In this document: positions 18,229 through 26,963 of the stretch, piece after piece
Layout of the letters: each line of letters opens with the position of its first letter
How positions within the stretch are numbered: position 1 is the stretch's first letter
Notes under the pieces: generated by a model
The model's input: the letters and a program-made list of their open reading frames with translations, nothing else
The model's database searches: none
Told to the model about the DNA's origin: nothing
Made by a program: the position numbers and the translations under genes
Origin: Bacillus sp. UNC438CL73TsuS30
GTDB lineage: Bacteria > Bacillota > Bacilli > Bacillales > Cytobacillaceae
Assembly: GCF_000482325.1 (NCBI RefSeq)
Contig: NZ_KI535297.1
Coordinates: 186,001 to 250,000 of the forward strand
Length of the DNA: 64,000 nucleotides
Direction: 5' to 3'

Positions 18229-18801
18229 TTAAAGTTGGATGTTTGGACTGGAATAGTAAATAACCACGCTAATTTCACAAATTTCTTTATCTATATTTTC
18301 AAAAATTTGAAAAACATCTGTTGAAAAGGAGACGGAATCTCCTTGGTGCAATGAATACTGATCTTCCTTACCAATGGTAATAGAGAAGGTACCGGAGTGG
18401 ACTGTGATTGATTTAATCGCACCAATTCCATTTGGTTCAGTATAGTGATTGCAGCCTGGATGAAGACGTGCCCGGTAACTTTCAATCGGTATACCTGGTG
18501 AAGCAAATGTATTATAAACCTCATATAAGTCATTATCCTCTTTGAAAAAAGGTTGGTCAGCCATTCGAATCATTTTAACAGAAGGATTTATTGCTAAAAA
18601 GGAAGCGAAAGGAATTTGCAGGCCAGCTGCAATTTTCCAAAGAATGGAAACTGTTGGGTTAGAGGCTCCGCGCTCAATTTGACCAAGCATCGGCTTACTA
18701 ACCCCAGTCAAGTCAGCCAGCTCGTCCAAAGTTAATTTCCGTTGCTGACGGAAGTACCGTAACCGCTGGCCAATTTGAGCCGTTAAGATATCCTTATCCA
18801 T
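18229..18801 (-). CDS. XRE-family regulator with cupin sensor domain
   Basis: This 190-residue protein has an N-terminal helix-turn-helix (about 9-62, with KLTLDELADLTGVSKPML as the recognition region). A C-terminal cupin domain (about 110-185) follows. This architecture is common for regulators of amine, amino-acid or sugar metabolism, with the cupin binding a small ligand. It is divergent from a class I aminotransferase and probably controls both itself and that gene. The ribosome site AAAGGGG is seven bases before the ATG. Confidence 0.9.
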   Translation of the reverse strand: MDKDILTAQIGQRLRYFRQQRKLTLDELADLTGVSKPMLGQIERGASNPTVSILWKIAAGLQIPFASFLAINPSVKMIRMADQPFFKEDNDLYEVYNTFASPGIPIESYRARLHPGCNHYTEPNGIGAIKSITVHSGTFSITIGKEDQYSLHQGDSVSFSTDVFQIFENIDKEICEISVVIYYSSPNIQL

Positions 18802-19026
18802 GATATAACCCCTTTGTTGGATACAGTATATTACTTTATAAATATATTATAACATATTTCTATAATGCTTTAGTGCTATAACGTATAAACAAAATTAAAC
18901 GAAAAATTTTTCTAAATATTTTGCAAAATGAATTTTATTATCTTATAATGTACTATAAATCTAATATATTATATTTTTTTACATCAAAAGATTGAATTTA
19001 CTTTAAATAAAAGGAAGCGACATTAT

Positions 19027-20226
19027 ATGAATTATCCATTTGCACCCCAAACCAAAAACTATGAATCATCTGCCGTAAGGGATATCTTAAAGGTTACACA
19101 GCAAGGGCATGTTATTTCTTTCGCAGGGGGTCTGCCCGCAGAAGACATTTTTCCAATTGAACAGGTTCAAATTGCCTATGAGAAAGTATTTGCTTCAGGC
19201 AAATCTTCTTTGCAGTATGGACTAACAGAAGGATTTATTCCCCTTCGAGAAGCGGTTCAAGCGAAAATGGAAAAGAGAGGAATTTTGTCACATCCCGATA
19301 ACATCCTGCTTACAACTGGATCACAGCAAGTAATCGACTTGTTTTCACGAATTATGCTTGCACCAGGGGATGTTGTCCTCACAGAGGATCCTACATATTT
19401 AGCAGCATTACAGGTCTTTAGATCGTATGGTGCAAATGTGGTGGCTGTAAAGAGTGATGATCAGGGAATGATCATGGAGGATCTAAAAGAAAAAATTGAA
19501 AATTACCAGCCGAAATTTGTCTATACCATCCCAACCTTTGCAAACCCAGATGGAAAGGTGTGGAGTCAGGAACGACGTCAGGAGCTTTTCAATCTTTGCT
19601 CCGAAAAGAATGTTCTAATTCTTGAAGATGATCCATATGGCGATATTCAATTCCATCAAGACGAGGTCTATCAGCCGGTGGCTGCTTTAGATACAGATAA
19701 GAGGATTGTTTTGTATACTAGCACTTTTTCTAAGTCAGTTGTCCCTGCTTTAAGGACTGGCTGGGTAACCGGACCAACTGAAGTCATTAAACTAATGACA
19801 CAAGCTAAGCAAATGAATGATTTACACTCAAGTTCGCTCGATCAACAGGCGCTCTATTATTTATTGCGCGATTTTAACCTTGATTCACATATTGCTTTAA
19901 TCAGAAGCGTTTATTATGAGCGGATGAAATTGATGAAGGAATATTTTGATAAAGTAGGGTCAGGATTGTTCACATGTAAGGAGCCAAAAGGTGGAATGTT
20001 CATGTGGGTAGAAGGAAATGAGGAGTTAAACACAACTGCCTTGCTTGGCGAAGCCGTTAAAAAGGGAGTTGCATTTGTTCCGGGTGCACCATTCTATGTC
20101 AACGAGCCCAAGCACAATACCTTCCGTGTAAACTATAGCCATTCTACTCCTGAAAAAATTAAGCTTGGAATGGAACGACTAGTAGATGTGTTAACGTCAG
20201 TTCCAGTTGCCACGAAAACAATCTAA
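19027..20226 (+). CDS. Class I PLP aminotransferase (2-aminoadipate/multi-substrate type)
   Basis: These 399 residues show the GGLPAEDIFP opening, the YGLTEGFIPLREAV substrate loop, the cofactor-binding LEDDPYGDIQF and the PLP lysine in TSTFSKSVVPALRTGW. This is the LysN/ARO8 or GntR-less MocR-like group, which transfers amino groups from aminoadipate, aromatic or branched amino acids. It starts after AAGGAAG. It is divergent from the XRE-cupin gene, and the 225-base AT-rich spacer must hold both promoters. Confidence 0.88.
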   Translation: MNYPFAPQTKNYESSAVRDILKVTQQGHVISFAGGLPAEDIFPIEQVQIAYEKVFASGKSSLQYGLTEGFIPLREAVQAKMEKRGILSHPDNILLTTGSQQVIDLFSRIMLAPGDVVLTEDPTYLAALQVFRSYGANVVAVKSDDQGMIMEDLKEKIENYQPKFVYTIPTFANPDGKVWSQERRQELFNLCSEKNVLILEDDPYGDIQFHQDEVYQPVAALDTDKRIVLYTSTFSKSVVPALRTGWVTGPTEVIKLMTQAKQMNDLHSSSLDQQALYYLLRDFNLDSHIALIRSVYYERMKLMKEYFDKVGSGLFTCKEPKGGMFMWVEGNEELNTTALLGEAVKKGVAFVPGAPFYVNEPKHNTFRVNYSHSTPEKIKLGMERLVDVLTSVPVATKTI

Positions 20227-20237
20227 TAAGGTAGTTC

Positions 20238-20278
20238 ATTCAAAAGAGTACTGTGTATAACACAGTACTCTTTTGAAT
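20238..20278. terminator. Perfect 19-bp inverted repeat after the aminotransferase
   Basis: ATTCAAAAGAGTACTGTGT and its exact inverse complement enclose the loop ATA. The T-run after the stem is short, so the hairpin may be a terminator relying on stem strength or a regulatory palindrome. Confidence 0.75.
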
Positions 20279-20758
20279 GTAAGTGTAGTTTTTTGTTGGA
20301 AATTGAGGACAGGTTCTCATTGAATAGAGGACTAGAAATGTTACGATAATAATAGTTTATCATTGACTGTTTTTTTACAAAACATAAAAAATTCGGTCTA
20401 AATTATTTTACCTTTTGTCCAATGACAGCCTAATTTGGTGATATATAATATAAGGTAGGCAGTTGTGGTTTGCTCCCAATTCGGTATCTCTTGTATTTGG
20501 GACGATTTTAGATTGATAGGAAGGTGATGCGATGAACGAAGCTGCAGCATTATTTTAAAGCGCTTACATTTGTGAGGGAATCTAAAAGGTAATAAAAGTT
20601 AATTGGTGAAAAATTGCAATGTAGAGAATCAGAATATTCTCACTAGTAATAAACGATACGGCAATAATATCATGGTGATCATAAATATTCTCTAGCGAAT
20701 GCACAGCATTGGTTTTACTCAGAAAATCCTTCGAAAAACCAAACAAGGGGGAATTTTA
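20279..20758 (+). other. Long leader of the NCS1 permease gene
   Basis: These 480 bases carry CTCCCAA and TTTGGGA as possible pairing arms near 20475-20510. A tiny frame MNEAAALF starts at 20532 after a GGAAGG site and stops directly before a cre-like box at 20555-20568. A long AT-rich stretch follows. I checked for purine and thiamine riboswitch cores and found none. Regulation by a leader peptide plus CcpA is possible but unproven. Confidence 0.45.
20555..20568 (+). promoter_or_regulatory. cre-like CcpA site
   Basis: TTAAAGCGCTTACA differs from the cre consensus TGWAANCGNTNWCA at one position. It lies about 190 bases before the permease start. Confidence 0.55.
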
Positions 20759-22294
20759 TTGAAAACGCAAATTGAGCAAAATGGTATTGTCATTTTGACA
20801 AAAGAAGCGGCGGACAGCTTAAGCAATAGCCAGATGTGGAATGACGATCTCCGTCCGACTACAATGAAGGAACATTCTTGGAAAGGTCTAAATTTTGCTA
20901 CTCTTTGGATTGGAATGTGTTTATGTATCCCAGCCTATACGATGGCAAGCGGGATGATCTCATTAGGAATGAACTGGTGGCAGGCAATTGGAACCATCCT
21001 TATTGGAAATGTTATTGTTCTTATTCCTATTTTATTGAACTCGCACGCTGGGACAAAATTTGGGATTCCGTACCCAGTGTTTGCACGACTTTGGTTTGGC
21101 TCAAAGGGTGCACACATCCCAGCTTTAGCAAGAGCACTTGTTGCAGCAGGCTGGTTTGGGATTAACACCTGGATTGGAACAGGTGCCATTGATACATTGT
21201 TATCCGCTTCTTTCTCTTTCTGGAGCTTCCCAGGACATACCGCGATTGTTTTTGCTCTTTTTTGGATCCTAAACGTAGCTGTTGCCTATAAAGGTCCGCA
21301 AGCTATGAAGTATTTAAGTTTGATTGCGACTCCTGTCGTTGGGGTCTCTGCAATTATTCTCCTAATCTGGGCATTCACCAATTCCGGCGGTTGGGGGCCT
21401 ATTTTATCGACTCCATCTAAATTCCAAACCGCTGGTGAATTTTTAAAAGTATTTTTTCCCGCTGTTACTGGGGTAATTGCTTTCTGGGCTACTCTTGCCT
21501 TAAACATCCCGGATTTCTGCCGATATGCAAAAAGTCAAAAATCGCAAATGATCGCACAAAGCTTTTCACTACCACTAACCATGACCATTTTCTCTTTTAT
21601 TGGAATTGCTGTAACCTCTGCAACAGTCGTCATTTTCGGGCAGGCACTTTGGGATCCGGTAGCCTTGCTTGCGAAATTCCCGCCATTTGTTATTTTTCTA
21701 GGTACTTTAGTCATTGTTCTATCTTCATTAACCATTAATGTAGGAGCAAACGTAGTCGCACCGGCCCGTGCGATTGAGAATTTAAATCCCCGACGGATTA
21801 CGTTTGGAATCGGTGCTCTTGTTACCGGTTTATTTGCCATCCTAATTCAGCCTTGGTATATCATGGAGAACTTTGGAAACTATATTTTTGGCTGGCTGGG
21901 AACATACGGTGCCTTACTCGGCCCAATTGATGGAATTGCCATCGCGGATTACTGGCTTGTCCGTAAACGGCAAATGGCTCTCCACGAGTTGTATGATGTA
22001 AACGGCCGCTACAGTTATACAGGCGGCTTTAATAAAAATGGTGTATATGCGCTCATCATTGGGGTTGCAATCCCGGTTCTTGGCCTCTTGATTCCAGGAC
22101 TTCGCTTCTTATGGGATAATGCTTGGACATTTGGATTATTTATCTCCATTATTGCCTACACCTATTTAATGAAAGGTGATAAGAGCGTTCTACAAAAAGG
22201 CGAGTACGAAAAAATTACAAGCTTCAAAACGGCCGTTCCCGGACAAAACTCTGACTCGGTTGATAGCAATAGTCCAAATGTGGATTTGTATTAG
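20759..22294 (+). CDS. NCS1-family nucleobase/hydantoin/allantoin permease
   Basis: About 511 residues with twelve membrane helices. The opening NDDLRPTTMKEHSWKGLNFATLWIG and the block LNIPDFCRYAKSQK are characteristic of NCS1 symporters such as PucI and Mhp1. The family imports purines, pyrimidines, hydantoins or allantoin with Na+ or H+. The exact substrate cannot be decided, and no purine or hydantoin catabolic gene lies next to it. The TTG at 20759 has AAGGGGG seven bases upstream. An upstream in-frame start at 20699 has no such site. Confidence 0.88.
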   Translation: MKTQIEQNGIVILTKEAADSLSNSQMWNDDLRPTTMKEHSWKGLNFATLWIGMCLCIPAYTMASGMISLGMNWWQAIGTILIGNVIVLIPILLNSHAGTKFGIPYPVFARLWFGSKGAHIPALARALVAAGWFGINTWIGTGAIDTLLSASFSFWSFPGHTAIVFALFWILNVAVAYKGPQAMKYLSLIATPVVGVSAIILLIWAFTNSGGWGPILSTPSKFQTAGEFLKVFFPAVTGVIAFWATLALNIPDFCRYAKSQKSQMIAQSFSLPLTMTIFSFIGIAVTSATVVIFGQALWDPVALLAKFPPFVIFLGTLVIVLSSLTINVGANVVAPARAIENLNPRRITFGIGALVTGLFAILIQPWYIMENFGNYIFGWLGTYGALLGPIDGIAIADYWLVRKRQMALHELYDVNGRYSYTGGFNKNGVYALIIGVAIPVLGLLIPGLRFLWDNAWTFGLFISIIAYTYLMKGDKSVLQKGEYEKITSFKTAVPGQNSDSVDSNSPNVDLY

Positions 22295-22313
22295 AGTCAT
22301 TAAATGAAAGTTG

Positions 22314-22341
22314 CTGCCCAAAATCATTGGGCAGTTTTTTT
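22314..22341 (+). terminator. Terminator after the NCS1 gene
   Basis: CTGCCCAA-AATCA-TTGGGCAG is an eight-pair stem followed by seven T. Confidence 0.92.
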
Positions 22342-22495
22342 ATTACAATTTTGCGAACTTTATTGGGTGCAAATTAAAATTCTAAATAAATATATGGTGA
22401 AGTTAACACTATCTATAATAAAATAAAAGAAATGGGCAATGAAAAGTGCCAAAGAAGGTCAGCGCATAAAACACCGGTAGGGGGAGGTAAAGGTG

Positions 22496-23071
22496 ATGTG
22501 GCCTTTTAAGAAAAAGTTCTTAGAAAAATGTGAAAGGCCAGATTTACTTTCCGTACAAGAAACGACTGAGGAAAGAGAAATTGAGAAAATGGCAAAAAAG
22601 TTAAAACTAGTTCTAGATAGTACGAAAGATGAAATCATTTTTTTATGTATAGGTTCCGATCGTTCCACAGGGGACTCTTTTGGTCCAATGGTGGGAACAA
22701 TGTTAAAGGATAGAAAGATTCCTTTTCCTGTATATGGTACATTAGAAGAACCGGTTCACGCACTGAATTTCAAGAAGATTCTGAAAGGTCTTAAACAAAC
22801 GCATAATGAACCTTTTATTGTAGCAATTGATGCTGCTTTAGGGGAAGAAAGTCAAGTTGGATTAATTGTTTTGAAAGAAGGGGCTATTTTTCCTGGAAAG
22901 GCACTTAATAAAGGATTGCCAAGTGTTGGTGATTATCACATGAAGGCGATTGTCAATTATCTTGACCCATATAAACCAATGGAGTCCTTGAACACCACAA
23001 GATTAAATACGGTTATGAAGCTGGCAGATATCGTAACCAAGATTATTTCTCGCGCTATCGAAGATTATTAG
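22496..23071 (+). CDS. yyaC: YyaC-family spore protease
   Basis: This 191-residue protein has the DUF1256 core: FLCIGSDRSTGDSFGPMVG, then YGTLEEPVHALNF, then the acidic AIDAALGE, and a GLPSVGDYHMKAIVN segment. YyaC is a sporulation-specific peptidase relative of the Gpr germination protease and HyaD-type maturases. It supports the view that the host forms endospores. The ATG at 22496 is eight bases from GGGGGAGG, and an adjacent GTG at 22493 is less well spaced. It is monocistronic. Confidence 0.9.
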   Translation: MWPFKKKFLEKCERPDLLSVQETTEEREIEKMAKKLKLVLDSTKDEIIFLCIGSDRSTGDSFGPMVGTMLKDRKIPFPVYGTLEEPVHALNFKKILKGLKQTHNEPFIVAIDAALGEESQVGLIVLKEGAIFPGKALNKGLPSVGDYHMKAIVNYLDPYKPMESLNTTRLNTVMKLADIVTKIISRAIEDY

Positions 23072-23189
23072 ATTACGAGGAATAATTGCATATTTACATT
23101 TATTTGTAAACGAAATGTTCAAAAATTTTAGTGGTAATTTGAACCATATCATTTGATGTTTTTTTATCGGGTAGGATATAATTGGTTTA

Positions 23190-23200
23190 ATGTATACAAA
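23190..23200. promoter_or_regulatory. GTATAC operator 1, before the first GntR gene
   Basis: ATGTATACAAA with core GTATAC at 23192-23197, 25 bases before the GntR start codon. It suggests autoregulation. See operators at 24821, 25163, 29144, 29215, 29938, 30130, 30542, 31449 and 31521. Confidence 0.6.
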
Positions 23201-23221
23201 AAGTTGAAGGGAGGAGATCTA

Positions 23222-23899
23222 ATGAGTACTAATTGGGCGGCAGAAGATTTAATTTCCTTAAGAGAAAGGGTTTATTTACACATAAAAGACCTCATCCTAG
23301 AAGGTGAATTTAAAACCGGTGATCGGCTGGTTGAAAGGGAGCTTGCTGACAGATTAAATATTAGTAGAACGCCGATTCGTGAGGCTTTATTTCGGTTGGA
23401 GTCACAAGGATTTGTAAAAACCGTGCCGAGAAAAGGGGTAATTGTTGCGGACATTTCTGAGAAGGAAATTATTGAAGTTTTTACGATTCTATCTTCTCTT
23501 GAAGTTTTAGCAGCAAAATTGGCCGTTCAAAAGTTAGATGAAGAAACAAAAAGCAATATTGATTCCTATATAAAAAAGGTTGAAGAATGCTTAGATAATG
23601 AAGAGGCTTTTTCTGATTTACATGGGGAATACAATCAACTCTTATATAGTGCTGCTAAAAATTCTAAACTTCAAGAAATACTGAGCGGATTATCTGATTA
23701 TATTCGTGCTTTCGCCAAAATTGGTTATAAGAACCCAGGAAGAGCCGTACAATCTATGGAAGAACATGTTAAAATTATGGATGCCATTATGAATCAAGAG
23801 AGCGAAATGGCAGAATATTTGACAAAAATCCATATGGAAAATTCAAAAAAGGCGTATGTTGAAGCTGTTAATCAAAGCAAGGAAAAAAGGAAAGGGTAA
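23222..23899 (+). CDS. GntR-family regulator, FCD type (first of two)
   Basis: This 225-residue protein has an N-terminal winged helix (about 12-78; ELADRLNISRTPIREALFRLESQGFV is the recognition region). A C-terminal all-helical FCD ligand domain (about 85-215) follows. FCD regulators usually sense carboxylates or sugar acids. It is closely similar to the second GntR at 35709, with nearly identical DNA-binding halves (RTPIREALFRLESQGFVKT in both), so the two probably bind the same operator. The start at 23222 follows GGGAGGAG. A GTATAC palindrome overlaps its own promoter region. Confidence 0.92.
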   Translation: MSTNWAAEDLISLRERVYLHIKDLILEGEFKTGDRLVERELADRLNISRTPIREALFRLESQGFVKTVPRKGVIVADISEKEIIEVFTILSSLEVLAAKLAVQKLDEETKSNIDSYIKKVEECLDNEEAFSDLHGEYNQLLYSAAKNSKLQEILSGLSDYIRAFAKIGYKNPGRAVQSMEEHVKIMDAIMNQESEMAEYLTKIHMENSKKAYVEAVNQSKEKRKG

Positions 23900-23950
23900 A
23901 AGGTTGTCCAAAAAGTCCAGGATAAAAAAAGACTTTTGGACAACCTTTTT
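23898..23950. terminator. Strong bidirectional terminator
   Basis: AAAAGGTTGTCCAAAAAGTC pairs with GACTTTTGGACAACCTTTTT (one bulge). It separates the first GntR gene from the convergent dehydrogenase gene. Confidence 0.92.
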
Positions 23951-23971
23951 TATTGGGTCATAACGAACAGA

Positions 23972-24778
23972 TTAAAGGCCAACCATAACGGATTCTGTTA
24001 GGTTTCTTAACACTTTTGCTACACTCATTGCTACAATTGGACTAGATTTAGGATTTTGTTTAAAAGGTGTATTTTGTACTTTAATTTCAACCTGACCAAA
24101 AAAGCCCCTTGCTACTATGGTGTGGAAATTTGCCTGAATGGTTGGGTCCACAAATACTTGAACTTTTGTTTTTTCGAAACCAACCCCGGCAATACTTAAT
24201 GCGGCAGATACATTCACGTTTTCAGGGAATAATTTTGCAGCATTCCTGGCATTGCCTTCATATATACAATAAGGCTCAGAGATTGTCTCTAAATTTACTT
24301 TTTCCTCAGCAATCGTCCCATACCAGCTTTTTGGCTGTTTCCTCGTGATAAGGGTTATTTCTTCTATTTCTCCTAATACCCCTGCGGCTATTCGGTCTAA
24401 TCCAGCAATGGCGGCAGAAGGAAGTATGATTTGCTTATTGTGTTTTTTTGCAGCAACTTTCAGGGTTTCATAAAATTCATGATCTGCGAAAGCCCCGACA
24501 GAGAGTACGATTAAATTACTCCCAGTGGAAAGGGCCTTTTCCCCATATAGCTGTAGCGCTTTATGACCGGCCGCTTCAATAATAATATCCAAATCTTGAT
24601 TAAAAAACAGGGTTTCGTCGGTCGTGACAACGCAATTTTGCGGAATAGATTCGTTTATACCAGGCTTCTTTCTAACAAGAATGGAATTGACTTCAACCTT
24701 GCCTGCTTGATTGGAAACGATTAAATCGCTAATTGCTTTGCCAAGGGTACCATAACCTATGATCCCAGCTTTAAGCAT
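23972..24778 (-). CDS. L-aspartate dehydrogenase-like enzyme
   Basis: These 268 residues show a Rossmann nucleotide site (GIIGYGTLGKAI), PSAAIAGLDRIAA, the RKQPKSW motif, the block EGNARNAAKLFPENVNVSAAL and a conserved His in NFHTIVARG. These are signatures of the NadX aspartate dehydrogenase family, which interconverts aspartate (or close analogues) and the 2-oxo acid with NAD(P). No nadA, nadB or nadC is nearby, and the gene sits under a GTATAC operator in the catabolic cluster. A catabolic amino-acid step is therefore more likely than NAD synthesis. The ATG at 24778 has GAGGTG six bases upstream. Confidence 0.85.
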   Translation of the reverse strand: MLKAGIIGYGTLGKAISDLIVSNQAGKVEVNSILVRKKPGINESIPQNCVVTTDETLFFNQDLDIIIEAAGHKALQLYGEKALSTGSNLIVLSVGAFADHEFYETLKVAAKKHNKQIILPSAAIAGLDRIAAGVLGEIEEITLITRKQPKSWYGTIAEEKVNLETISEPYCIYEGNARNAAKLFPENVNVSAALSIAGVGFEKTKVQVFVDPTIQANFHTIVARGFFGQVEIKVQNTPFKQNPKSSPIVAMSVAKVLRNLTESVMVGL

Positions 24779-24820
24779 TTTGATCACCTCAATAACTTAA
24801 TTATTTTCGATTCATTTTAT

Positions 24821-24835
24821 GGTATACCGTATACC
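24821..24835. promoter_or_regulatory. Double GTATAC operator 2, before the aspartate dehydrogenase gene
   Basis: GGTATACCGTATACC is a palindrome made of two GTATAC cores (24822 and 24829), 43 bases before the dehydrogenase start. Confidence 0.65.
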
Positions 24836-25384
24836 TAAAAGCTTTGTTTTATTTTATCGAATTAACCTTTTAAAAGCAAGAGATAATTACGAAAATAAAA
24901 AAACATCTAAATTTTCAAAATTATTTGCTATTTAACCTCTTTTAATGGTATATTAAATTCATTCTATATAGTTTACAATCTCTATATAGTGAAAAATGTG
25001 AAAGGAGGGTACATAAATACACTTTCTGAGTTTAATCTTGTCTCCGTTGTATAATTGAAAGGGCTTACAATAAGAGGGATATGAGGATCTTATTGTAAAA
25101 ACTCAGCAGGTATGGAAACATCACCAAAAAATTGGCTTTTCATTTTTATTTTTTAAAGCATATTGGTATACAATCCACAATCCACAAAGTGCAAAAAACC
25201 CTTGGAATTTCAGGTTAACATTTTTTGACTCATGAAAAAAACTGAATAGTTAAGTTAAGCAAAGAAAATTTGATTGAATATTCTATTGGTTGAAAATCAA
25301 TATTTCTTCGCTTAAAAGCCAAATGCTATGAAAACCTTGCAAGATTAATTCGATTAATATCTTATAAAGCAACGGAGGAAAGAT
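24836..25384 (+). other. Long regulatory region before the permease gene
   Basis: About 550 AT-rich bases. They hold an AAAGGAGGG sequence near 25002 with no usable start codon behind it. There is also an 11-bp inverted repeat TTACAATAAGA/TCTTATTGTAA at 25065-25098 and operator 3 at 25163. No reading frame of note is present. The orphan ribosome site may be the trace of a lost small gene. Confidence 0.5.
25163..25173. promoter_or_regulatory. GTATAC operator 3, before the permease gene
   Basis: TTGGTATACAA, about 210 bases upstream of the permease start. Confidence 0.6.
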
Positions 25385-26833
25385 ATGGAATTAACATTAG
25401 CTCACTGGGTTTATCTAGTTGTAACTGCAGCTGTCATTGTGATTATGCTTTTTAGAAAAGGTGTTGTTTTACCTCTTATTATTGGGACCTTTTTAGTCGC
25501 AGCAGTATATAAAGGGAGTCTTATTGCAGGGTTTCAAGCGGTCTTTAATGCAAATCTAGTTGCCGCAAAGGAGCTATTCAGTATTTTCCTGATTATTTCC
25601 ATTATGATTGGTCTTCTTAATTCGTTGAAGGAGCTTGGGGCGGATAAAAGGATGGTTGTACCGATTCAAAAAATAATGGTAAACGGACATATCTCTTTTA
25701 TCGTTTTAATGGTCACTACTTATGTAATCTCTCTCTTTTTCTGGCCAACCCCCGCTGTTCCATTAATTTGTGCATTATTGGTTCCAGCAGCCGTGAGTGC
25801 AGGGTTGCCTGTTATGACATCCGCAATGGTCATTGTCATTGCTGGACAAGGTATGGCGCTTTCTTCAGATTATATTATGCAAGTAGCACCAATGCTTAGT
25901 GCGAAAGCAGCGGGAATTGATAAATCCGCAGTTTCAGATAAGGCATTCATTCTTTCTCTTATTACAGGGGTAACCTCCTTAGCCATTGTTTATGTGAGAT
26001 CTCGAAAAGCAATTAGGAAAAAATCCGGGTCTGTAAATAACTTGAATAATGAAGAAAAGGCTTTCTTTGATGTGGCCAATGAACTTGCTGCTACGGCAGA
26101 AGAGAGTCCTGAGCTTACCAAAAGAAAAGAAACATGGGGAAGATTATTTGCCATTATTGTTCCTCTGGCAATGCTAGGTGTTATGATTTTTATGTTCCAA
26201 ACTAAAATTGGCGGCGGTTCAGGATTTGAAGGGGGCGACGGAGCAGCCTTTATTGGTGGAGTTGCAACCATTCTATTAGTGCTAGCGACCATTGCCTTCA
26301 ACCGAATTCATGCCCTTGATAAAATTAGCGAACATATCACTGAAGGATTTGTTTTTGCTTTTAAGGCAATGGCACCGGTCATTCCAATTGCTGGATACTT
26401 TTTCATGGGAAGCGGGGATTTTTCGGGTTCTATCCTATCATTAGGTGATACCGCAGCAAAGCCGGCCTTTCTATTTGATTTAATCCAAGCAGGGCAAAAT
26501 TATATTCCACATAGTCCATTTTTTGCAGCAATCAGTATATTAATTGTTGGCATCATTACGGGATTGGATGGTTCAGGGTTTGCAGGGCTACCGTTAACGG
26601 GTGCGTTGTCTGGAGCCATTGCGCCAGGAAGTCACATTGATCCTGCTGTTATGGCGGCAATTGGACAAATGGGTTCAGTTTGGAGCGGCGGTGGAACGCT
26701 GATCGCTTGGTCATCTCTTGTAGCAGTAGCTGGGTTCTTGCAAGTTTCTCCGTTGGAATTGGCCAGGAAAAACTTCGTCCCAGTCGTTTCCGGGCTTCTA
26801 CTTGCAACCATACTTGCCGTGTTTATATGGTAA
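25385..26833 (+). CDS. Twelve-helix permease, ion-transporter superfamily-like
   Basis: This 482-residue membrane protein has about 12 helices. Conserved-looking elements are FFWPTPAVPLICALLVPA in the first half and GLDGSGFAGLPLTGALSGAI in the second, with a cytoplasmic charged loop between (about 195-250). The layout suggests two inverted halves, as in the IT superfamily of organic-acid carriers (GntP, CitMHS, DctM). I cannot assign a family firmly. Its place behind a cluster operator suggests import of the cluster substrate. CGGAGGA precedes the ATG. Confidence 0.75.
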   Translation: MELTLAHWVYLVVTAAVIVIMLFRKGVVLPLIIGTFLVAAVYKGSLIAGFQAVFNANLVAAKELFSIFLIISIMIGLLNSLKELGADKRMVVPIQKIMVNGHISFIVLMVTTYVISLFFWPTPAVPLICALLVPAAVSAGLPVMTSAMVIVIAGQGMALSSDYIMQVAPMLSAKAAGIDKSAVSDKAFILSLITGVTSLAIVYVRSRKAIRKKSGSVNNLNNEEKAFFDVANELAATAEESPELTKRKETWGRLFAIIVPLAMLGVMIFMFQTKIGGGSGFEGGDGAAFIGGVATILLVLATIAFNRIHALDKISEHITEGFVFAFKAMAPVIPIAGYFFMGSGDFSGSILSLGDTAAKPAFLFDLIQAGQNYIPHSPFFAAISILIVGIITGLDGSGFAGLPLTGALSGAIAPGSHIDPAVMAAIGQMGSVWSGGGTLIAWSSLVAVAGFLQVSPLELARKNFVPVVSGLLLATILAVFIW

Positions 26834-26963
26834 AAGAGTGTTCTAGTTTACGAATTTCTTAGTAAAATATAAAATATAATTTTAGAATAAAGGGGTTTTC
26901 AAAAGTGCTATGACCTTTTGGAAACTCCTTTTTTCATTATGGTTTGAAAAGGGGGTTCGATTG

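Noticed and set aside
20238-20278. Attachment site or transposon end
   Set aside because: The perfect inverted repeat lies just after a stop codon and is best explained as a terminator-like hairpin; no direct repeats flank it.
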